Shown here: positions 1 to 9,300 of the stretch, piece by piece
How positions within the stretch are numbered: position 1 is the stretch's first letter
Layout: every line of letters starts with the position of its first letter
Source of the DNA: Chloromonas sp. AAM2
Taxonomy: Eukaryota > Chlorophyta > Chlorophyceae > Chlamydomonadales > Chlamydomonadaceae
Assembly (NCBI GenBank): GCA_004335635.1
Contig: QAXH01005069.1
Span: 18,327-36,572 of the forward strand
Length of the DNA: 18,246 nt
Reading direction: 5' to 3'
Made by a program: the position numbers and the translations under genes
Notes under the pieces: model-generated
Seen by the model: only the letters and a program-made list of their open reading frames with translations
Databases searched by the model: none
Told to the model about the DNA's origin: nothing

Positions 1-1039
1 CCAACCATGCAAAGCCCATACGGAGCCCATACTAACGCCCACGTGCCCCATCCGAAGATGGGGTATTAACTGTTGGTTAACCTGAGCATGGCGTGTGCTG
101 TGGCTTGGGCATAGCCATCACCTGGCCACCCGCCTCCTTGGGGAGGTAGCCAAGCCCTCCACCCCCCGACTGAGACAGCCGCAGCGCTTCATTGGGCACT
201 AGACTCATGCCGCTCTTCGGTTCTTAACTTCCACTCGAGACGAGCCATAGCCATCACCTGGCAGCAGGTCAGACACGTCTGACAACTTCAGCGGCAGGCC
301 CATTGGCATAGTGCTGTCAGGCCAGTACACCCGGCACTGAAGGCAGACGCCCTCACCCATCATTTGCATGGATTAAAGTTGGTGTCGTTTGGCAAAAGGA
401 CCTGTGCCTTGCTCAGGCGATGGGAAGATATCATGAAACACCAGCGATCAGGCTCAGCCTTTGCACAGTTAGTTCAGCAGAGCATCCTATGCACTTATTC
501 TGGCAAAGTTTGCATACATCTGCATGCATCTGCGTTCGTGGCATTGGTCCATGTGCAATGATTGGTACTCGTAGCCTGTTACCAGCTGCATAGCCGAAAC
601 CGCGTAGGTAATTCAGAGAGTACACATCCACCGGTATATATGTTGCACTGGGATAGCTAGCTCAGGGGCAGAGGCAAGCCGCTGCCGCCTGAAGCCCTGG
701 CAAAGAAGTGCAGTGCAGGTAGCTTGCATGACGTACAGGCAACCAGGGTATCAAACACAGTCCTTAGCTGAGCCGGCTTGCCAAGAAGAAGGCAACTTGA
801 TGAACGAACATGAAATGCTCATGCACAAGCACTCAAAACTGTGACGGTTGACATCGTCGCGTGACTCGAGTACGGCGATGCACTTTTTGAAACCGTTCCC
901 TGCGGGTCAATGCAGAGGCGCCGCTTCCTCTTGTAGCTGTACACGGTCCCCTGCTATACTAATCAACACGAAGACCTGCTGGTCAAATTGATCAGGACTG
1001 TTCGCTTAGACATCACGATGCTTTGACAGACGAACCACA
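1..1039. promoter_or_regulatory. Upstream flank; presumptive promoter and 5' UTR
   Basis: No gene is supportable here: open frames on both strands are short (under 90 codons), lack algal codon bias and resemble nothing I recognise. The stretch should contain the ODA11 promoter and 5' UTR. The only TATA-like string near the gene is CTATACT around 954-960, about 85 nt before the proposed ATG, which is weak. I did not find a clear tub-box-like element. A two-codon upstream ORF (ATG CTT TGA, 1018-1026) lies 13 nt before the ATG. A 17-bp direct repeat occurs at 110-126 and 246-262, a small CCTCC/GGAGG hairpin at 133-146, and an inverted repeat at 268-283. Confidence 0.4.
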
Positions 1040-1042
1040 ATG
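1040..1042 (+). other. Probable start codon, alone in its coding exon
   Basis: The first conserved coding block (Ser-Ile-Phe-Trp-Glu) begins at 1153 directly after a TTTGATTTGCAG acceptor. Reading upstream in that frame meets TAA at 1072-1074 with no ATG in between, so the start must lie in an earlier exon. ATG at 1040-1042 has A at -3 and is followed directly by GTGCGG, a common algal donor. Removing 1043-1152 (110 nt, phase 0) gives Met-Ser-Ile-Phe-Trp-Glu, which agrees with my recollection of the Chlamydomonas N-terminus. The exon would carry 5' UTR plus the ATG only. A more distant upstream exon cannot be excluded. Confidence 0.65.
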
Positions 1043-3267
1043 GTGCGGGCCGCGCATGGGCACCATTCGCATAACAGGATGGGCTCCATGTTATCATAGC
1101 CAAAGGAGGCCGCGAGTACACAAATTCGTTCACCGCGTCCTTTGATTTGCAGAGCATTTTCTGGGAGACGCCGGTGCTCGTGGGCGATGCCCCGTGCCCG
1201 CGCTCAGGACATACATTCACAGCTGTCGGTGAACGCTTCCTGCTGTTTGGCGGATGCGGACGCGTGAATGGTCAGTGTCAAAATTACCGACAGCCCAAAT
1301 GTCACAGACGCTCTCAAGGCAGCCCCGCTCAAGCCTCCTCATACGTATCCTTGCAGGCAAGGCGAGCGCGTTCAACGACCTGTATGAGCTAGACACACAG
1401 GACGCAGAGGAGTACAAATGGAAAGAGCTAGCCGCGTTAAACCCACCACCCCATCGCGCTCGCCATGCTGCCATTGCCGTGAGTATGACAATGCAGCTAT
1501 TCTTGTACATGGCTACTGATCGTTGGCAGCAAGCCTTCAGTTTGGCATGAATTGCATGCATTCCCTTGTAGCATGCATGCCTGTGGACTGAATGATGATG
1601 TAGCATGCTAATGCTGCTTATCTTGATGATATCTAGCATGCTAATGCTGCTTATCTCATCATGTTGGCCTTTTGCTTGCCTGCGATCATTCACTGATGGC
1701 ACGTGCATGCCTGTTGCAAACCGATGTCACATGCATGCATGCATGCTCACACAGATTGATGACAAGCACCTGCTCATCTTTGGTGGCATCAACAAGCGTG
1801 AGCGCTACAATGACGTGTGGGTGCTCTCCCTTGAGGAGAAGGCATGGACCAAGGTGGCAGTGGACGGGCCCACACCTGAGCCACGTGCCCACTTCACTGC
1901 CACTCGCTTTGGCAACAGAGTGTTCATCTTTGGTGGCTATGGCGGCAGTGGGCAGGTGGGTGTCCTATGGCCACATGGAGGCATGTGCACAAGTGGTCAG
2001 GGCAGCCAAACTTCACATGGCTTGTGCAACGTGGCTGAGGAAACAACACATATTGTCGGGGCCACAACATGCATCATACGAAATGTTTTTCCATTGTTCA
2101 TGCTCCAACACAGCAAGGTCTGCTATGCCCTGCAGGTATTCAATGAGACCTGGGTGCTTTACTTTGGTGATGGCAGCTTCCAGTGGGAAAACATCACTGA
2201 GAAGCTGGAAGGCGTGGGCCCCAGCCCCCGCTTTGACCACTCCTCCTTCATTTACCCCATCACGCCCAACAGCAGCACCTATGACAAGCTGCTCATCATG
2301 GGCGGACGGGACCTGACCACCATGTTCCAGGACAGCCACATGCTGGATCTCAACCGCATGGCATGGGAGGAGACCCAGCCCGCCACGCTGCCCTACGAGA
2401 TCTGCAACAATGTGTGCGATGGCATCGAGTCAGTGCCCTACCACAAGGTGTTCAGCTTTGGCGGCAAGAAAGGCATGATGCAGTACATGAACGCAGTGGA
2501 GGTCATGGACTGTGGCAGCCAGATCTGGAGCACGCCGCCCACAGACCGCGGCGTGCCCCCATGCGGCCGCGAGGACACTGCATGGGTGTACGACGTCAAG
2601 TCATGCAGCCTGCTGATGTTTGGCGGGTGGGCCAACCGCTGGCTGGGCGACACTGTCAAACTGAACGTGTCGCCCATCATCGGCCCGCCCTATGCATGCA
2701 CATGCATTGAGCCCGAGGGCGGCCCGGTGTTCGGCAGCACACAGCTGCTCATCAAGGGTCTCAGATTCAAGGATGGAACCATCAAGGTCAAGTTCGGAAC
2801 CAAGTGAGTCCTGCTCAGTTGATGGGCACAGCGGAGGGCATCTTTGGAGCACATGGATCTGCCTGCGTTTAAAATAGCATCATGGCACAGGCTAGTGACT
2901 GACTAGGGTGGTGCCCATCATCTGCAAGTAACCAGATTGCATAACCAGCGACCCAGGCCAAGTCATATAGCTAGATGCTAAGCCTGTCCCTGGCCCGCCT
3001 TGTCCTGTTGACCCCGCAGTGAGAAGAATGAGGTTATTGTTGACGGCCAGCTGGTTGACTCAGAGACCATCAGCGTGCCCACTCCCAACTACGAGGCGTA
3101 CGGCGCACTGACGGTGGACTGCCGCGTGTCCATCAACGGCGAGGGCTGGACCGTCAACAAGCTCAGGTTCAACTACTTTGCCAACACGGCTGCGCGCAAC
3201 TGCATTGCCTACGGCCCCGGCCTGCTGCCCACGGGCGTGTTCGGGGTGGACATGCCCTTCCTCGTCC

Positions 3268-3303
<36 letters not shown>

Positions 3304-6300
3304 TGGAGGGGACGCTAAAGGGCAGGGAATGGCGCCAGGATGGCGTTCGGTGAGACATGAAAGGATGGACGGTCAGGATTTGGCAACAACGTAACTGCAA
3401 CTCCGCTGCCTTGCTCATGCATTCAACCCTGTCCCTACTCTCCTGTCTCCCTGCTCTGCTCAGGCCAAGGACACTCAGGACGAGAAGCGCCACACCGGCG
3501 GCGACACGTTCTCCGTGCGCGTTGTGTCCGCCGACGGCAAGCTTGAGGGGTCTGCCCAGGTCAGCGACCTGCACAACGGCACCTACTTGGTGCTCTACAA
3601 CACGCCCATGGCAGGCAAGTACCTGGTGCATGTCAGCTACAACGAGCTGGGCACCTCGGACTGCGTGGCCATCCGCGGCAGCCCCTTCACCATTGAGTGC
3701 TCCGACCCCTGGGTCAAGCACAGGGCAATGGGCACCTTCCCTACGCGCCGCAAGGGTGTCACGCTGGTCACCATGGGCAATGAGTTGGTGGCGTATGGTG
3801 GGGATAAGTCGGGCGTGAGCGTGTGCAATACCGAGGGTGCGGATTGGCGGTGGCAGGCGGTGGCGCCCGAGGGTGAAGCACCGGCCGACCGCACGCTGCA
3901 CACCGCCACACTGGTTGGCGACTCCATGGTGGTGTTTGGTGGTACCGGGCTGGCAACCAAGGATGACCTCAATGACATGTTCACCCTGCGTAAGGAGGGC
4001 GAGGCGTGGATGTGGTCGCACCCAGCCACCAGCCAGGCATATGTGCGCCACCCCGACCTCACCACCACCCCGCCATCACCAGAGGCCAGCGCTGACATGC
4101 CCGCACCGGCAGCACCTGCCGCAGCAGATGGTGAGGAGGCCGCACCAGCACCTGCAGAAGGCGCTGAGGGTGGTGAGGCACAAGCTGAGGGCGCAGAGGA
4201 GGCTGGTCTTGCGGAGGAGGGTTCAGCCGAGCAGAAACCCCCGAGCCGCCTGGAGCCGCTCCCCGTCACGGCCCGCAACAGCCACACCGCCGTAGCCATC
4301 GACCGCGACCTTTACGTTTTCAATGGCGACAACGCCGGCGACATGATGCGGGAGTACGCCATGTGCGACACCAGCGACAGCCAGGCCGCCAACTGGATGG
4401 AGCCCATTCTGGCAGGTGACGTGCCCAAGGCCCGCAGAGCCGCAGCGGCCGCCGCTTCAGGCAACAAGATCTTCATGTTTGGAGGGATGGTTGCGGATGC
4501 CGTCTCTGGCCAGAACCTGGTGGTCGACGATCTGGTTGTGTTTGAGGTGACGGGCCCCAACAACCTCACATGCCAGGTCAACCCGTCTGTGAGCGGCCAC
4601 CGGCCCGCCGCACGCCAGTACCCCATTATGCAGGAGTACTCAAACGGGAAGCTGTTTCTATGCGGTGGCCTGGACGCAAACAACAAGCCCTTCAACGATG
4701 CATGGCTGTTTGACGTGCCAAGCAACACGTGGGAGTGCGTGTACAACGCTCACAGCGACCTGGTGCTGCCCACGGGCAATGTGGCCACCCTGCTGCATGG
4801 AAAGCTGGTTGTTCTCAACAGCGCTGCGGGCTCGCCCAAGATGGATGTGGTGCAGTCACTGGACTTTGTGGCCATCAAGGATTCGTTCGACTTCCTCACC
4901 AAGATGAAGGTGGGCGTGCGGATGAGGTTGAGGGTGTGGGGCAGGCTGTGGGTGTGTCGGTAGGGCATGTGGAGGGCTCAGGGCAAGGTTAGTGACTGTG
5001 ACTGACTTGTGTTTGGGGAGGAGGTGTGTTCGGAGAGAAGACGTGATAGTTCTGACCTGGATAAATAATAATTGGAATATGACCAATGGGCCTGAAAATA
5101 GGCTTTTTTTCAAAAGCCTACATTCCTACTGTGCTTTTCCCGTTGCCATTCTGACTCTGCTTGCTGTCCCTGTTTTCAGGTCGAGGGTCCTTTACTGCTC
5201 GAGGCGCTCGAGTCGTGGTGCGACAAGCAGGCACATGGCATGGAGCTGGCACGCAACCTGGACAGCGTGTCCAAGAACTTTGACAACCTACTGAAGGTCA
5301 TGGACAGCCTGTTCCAGGTAAGCTCCAGGCAAGGAGGAGCTTGAAACGGGCCTTACCTAACACATGCTCCAATTGCTCAATAGAGAGTGTGTTTTCCTCT
5401 GCCGTGTATAATATCTCTCTGACAGTCTTTCAGTGCAGCACATGGTTCAGCTACATCTGGGCACTGGTCACCACACCAGTTTGTTGCTACTTGCTTGCTT
5501 ACTACTAATTGTGTGTTCAGTCCTCAGGTCTCTGTCTTAAAGGTGCCGTTCGAGCCGTTAAGTTGCGGTCAGTCATATCTTGTGTGTTATTGTTAGCCCC
5601 AGCCCTGTTTGTTAACCGCATGTGCACAACCCTCTCTTGCTTGCCCCCTCAGGCCAAGTCCAAGAAGGTCGAGACTGACCTGCTGATCGACCAGCTGCAC
5701 GAGATCTTCCACGCGCTGGGCCAGCACAAGGTCAGCGTGACCAAGTTTGAGAAGCGGCTGGACGACATCGCGCACAAGTGGGACGACATCAAGAAGGCGC
5801 AGCCGCAGGTCAAGCTGGACGTCGAGCCCATCCAGGCGTCGGAGGTCGAGCGGATCAAGAAGGAACTGGAGAAGTTTGCAACCAAGGTGGGTCAGGCATG
5901 GGGTTAGGCTAGAGTGAGGTTGAAAGCCCGGAGTAGATTGAGGGATAGGGCCCGGAGGACAGGCAGAGCCTTGCTGAAACGTGTCAGGGGCGACCAGGAC
6001 AGGTTGTGTTGGGAGCGCCATGCTAGTCTACCTGGGCCAATTGGCTCTTGACAAACCCTGTACATCCTGCATGCATCAGACCCTATCCTTGGTTTTCACT
6101 TTGTTCACAGTGCCGCATGTACAAGCTTGAGTTCCGCAAGCGTTCATTCTTCAAGTACGCCACGGGCGCCGAGGCCGCCTACCCTGAGATTGACCTGGTG
6201 GCCGCTGAGCTGCTCGCGCTGCGGGTCGAGTGCAACCGGTTCTACGTGCTGGCATCCATCTTTGAGTTCCCACAGCTGGTCGACCCCGTGGCAGCAGTGA

Positions 6301-9300
6301 GTGAGGGACGGGCACGGAGGAAACTGGGCTCTGTTGTTGCTGAGGCAAATGCGCACCTTGGGGTGTGGCAGATGTTGTTTGAGGTCGGAAGCCTTGCCTA
6401 CTGTCCCTCCTTGGGGTGTGGCAGATGTTGTTTGAGGTCGGAAGCCTTGCCTACTGTCCCTTGATTGGCAATGGGCAGGCCAGCTCCCTGTCCCATGCCT
6501 GACCCATGCCTGACCCATGCCCCATGTGCCTTGCCCCATGTGCCTTGCCCTCTGTCTGCCCGCAGTCCATCAGCGAGTCCCTCGATGACCTGACCATGGT
6601 CAAGGACGTGTGGGACACCACCATGCTGTGCGAGCTCCAGTTCGCGGACTGGCGCGAGACGCTGTGGAACGACATCCGCACCGACGTCATGGAGGACGGG
6701 GCCAAGCAGTTCGTCAAGGAGGTCAAGAGCCTAAACAAGAAGGTGAGACACGGGGGCACCTGGTGTCTCCTGTCACACCGGCCCAAAACACAGCCCCAGG
6801 ATTAGATGACCTTAGCCTGGGTTGCCACTCGCTCATTGCCTGGGTTGTACTCATTGCCTAGGGCTGCAATATCACTAAACACCTTCGCCACCAATCAATC
6901 CTACCTTTATACGACATCACCCTCCTAAGCCTAAGCAAACCCTACCCCTGTACTGCAGGTTCGCGACGAGGACGTATTCCGCGGCGTGGACGGCAGCGTG
7001 AAGAACTTCCTGACCTCTGTGCCGCTGGTGGCTGACCTGCGCTCGCCGGCCATGCGCGACAGGCACTGGGAGCAGCTCATGACCACCACCAAGGTCCACT
7101 TCAACGTGAGTCAAGAGCAGGGGAAGCCTCAGCTTCAACCCCACGCCCGCCGAGCTGTAGAGGCCAGCCGTTGAAAGCTTCCTGATGCTGGCCTAGCACT
7201 CCTCAGCTCTATCATCGCTGTTGTTCAACCAGCTGCGTGTGAACACTGCTAACCCTGGTCTTGTTGTGTTAACAGGTGAGCGACCCTGCCTTCAAGCTTG
7301 ACGACTTGCTCAAGCTCGAGCTGCACAAGTTCGAGGAGGAGGTGGGCGAGATCGTCGACCGTGCACAGAAGGAGGAGAAGATGGAGCAGGCGCTGATCAA
7401 GCTGCGCGAGACCTGGTCGCGCGTCGAGTTCCAGTTCATCCAGTTCAAGGACACGCAGATCTTCACGGTCAAGATGGCGGAGGAGGACTTTGAGGCACTT
7501 GAGGATAACCAGGTGGGGGCGAGAGGGGTGGGAGGGACAGGGCAGCAGGTGAGGGAGTGCTGGTGAGTGGAGATGGCTAGACAACAGGCCCAATCGAGCT
7601 CAGCCTAGGTCATGCCACAGTCAAACACCACCAGTATGGTTAACTGTCTCATAGCTATTCCCAACTTGTGTTCTGCCCATTGCCGCCCGGGGTTCCGCAG
7701 GTCCAGGTGCAGGGCATGATGGCCAACCGCTACATGAATACCTTCCGTGACGACATCCTGGGCTGGAACAAGAAGCTCATGAACGTGGCAGACGTGAACC
7801 AGATCATGAGCGAGATCCAGCGCACATGGGCCTACCTCGAGTCACTGTTCATCCACTCGGAGGAGGTGAAGAAGGAGCTGCCTGATGCCACCGTCAGGTT
7901 CGCCAACATTGACAAGGAGGTCAAGGAGGTGGGTGGGCATGGAGAGTGAAGGGTGGGCACTGGCTGTGTACGCAGATGTGCTGTTGCCGTCAGCCGGCAG
8001 GGGTTTGAAATTGGGTCAATCACCGCCATGCCTTGCCTGCACAGGTGCTCAAGAAGTTCAAGGAGGTGAAGAACTGCGTTGAGTGCTGCAACAGCGACGG
8101 CCTAATGAAGTTCCTCGAGAAGCAGCAGCACGAGCTGGAGATCTGCGAGAAGGCCCTGGCCGACTACATGGAGAGCAAGCGCCGCGCCTTCCCGCGCTTC
8201 TACTTCGTGTCCACTGCCGACCTGCTCGACATTCTGTCCAACGGCAACAACCCTGTTCGCGTCATGATGCACATGTCCAAGTGCTTCCAGGCCATCGAAA
8301 AGCTCAAGCTGGATACCGAGACCCCACCACCTGGTGTGCGTCCCAAGGGTCTCGGCATGGAGTCGTGCGTTGGCGTTGAGTACGTTGCCTTCTCCTCCCC
8401 TCTTTCTCTTGACAACAAGGTTGAGGACTACATGAACGACATCATTCAGAAGATGCGTAACGAGCTGCGGCTCATCTTGAAGAACTCGGTCGCCGATTAC
8501 CCCACCAAGGCTCGCGACAAGTGGCTGTTCGACTGGAGCAGTCAGATGATTCTGGTGGTAAACCAGATCTTCTGGTGCACTGAGGTCGAGACAGCCTTCA
8601 AGGACATGGCTGGCGGCAACAAGGACGCCATGCGCACGTACAACGACTTCCAGATCAAGCAACTCACGAAGCTGATTGAGGTCACGCGCACGGAACTGCC
8701 AAAGCCCGACAGGCAGAAGATCATGTGAGTGCGGCCTGAAACTTACTAGTCATGAGATCTTACGCTCATGCTTCTGAACAAGTATCAACGTATCCATAGC
8801 CGCACTCAAGGTTTGGCCAGTTGGTTGCTCATGCTCGTGCTGCCTATCAATCGCCTTTGTTTCTATCCCGTATCCAAGGCTCTGAGCACCTTCTGTCTGC
8901 TGCCCTCCTCCACTCCTGCTACCTACTAACCGCCTGTATTGCCATGTTCGAGGTTTTGAACGTCTTCCGTTGTTTTCCCCACTCGCAGGAACATGATTAC
9001 TATTGACGCCCACAGTCGTGACATCATCGCCAACATTGTTGAGACTGGCGACGATTCTGCCGACTGCTTCCAGTGGGTGTGCCAACTGCGGTCCTACTGG
9101 GACCCGTCCATCAACGACTGCCGCATCAAGATCTGTGACGCGTCCTTCCCCTACGGATACGAGTATCTGGGCAACGGCCCTCGCCTCGTGGTCACGCCCC
9201 TCACAGATCGCATCTACATCACGGCCACACAGGCATGCTGGCTCTGCCTCGGCACGGCACCTGCCGGACCCGCAGGCACAGGCAAGCCGGGCGGAGGGAT

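Larger units (their letters stand above)
5180..7512 (+). other. Helical tail between Kelch 2 and linker (exons 8-13)
   Basis: Residues 937-1309 are coded by six exons of 138-237 nt, nearly all ending at codon boundaries. The sequence is charged and helical-looking (many Lys/Glu heptads, regularly spaced Leu and Trp, for example [14 protein letters not shown] and [18 protein letters not shown]). It corresponds to the part of the dynein tail just before the linker. The canonical N1 tail of cytoplasmic and beta chains is much longer, and the Kelch/IPT/filamin block appears to replace most of it. Introns at 5318-5652, 5887-6110, 6297-6565, 6743-6958 and 7106-7275 separate the exons. Confidence 0.75.

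Noticed and set aside
364..631. Short ORFs on both strands in the upstream region
   Set aside because: Under 70 codons, overlapping on opposite strands, without domain similarity, codon bias or splice-supported extension.
1147..1392. Plus-strand ORF appearing to start at 1147 with the conserved N-terminal residues
   Set aside because: It begins with TTG, not ATG, and its first two codons overlap the TTGCAG splice acceptor. The real coding part starts at 1153 and ends at 1270; the rest of the ORF is intron read-through.
1605..2807. Single 400-codon ORF covering exons 4 and 5
   Set aside because: It includes intron 3 sequence at its start and all of intron 4; the conserved Kelch text is continuous only when 1956-2135 is removed.
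3209..4051. Antisense ORF of 280 codons
   Set aside because: It is a shadow of exons 6-7, caused by strong GC third-position bias. It includes the (GT)15 tract as Thr-His repeats and has no recognisable domain.
3637..4299. Antisense ORF of 220 codons rich in Ala and Ser
   Set aside because: It mirrors the low-complexity Ala/Glu/Pro coding insert and carries no family signature.
8821..9006. Plus-strand ORF of 61 codons before exon 16
   Set aside because: It lies within intron 15 (8725-8988) and is not in the conserved frame.
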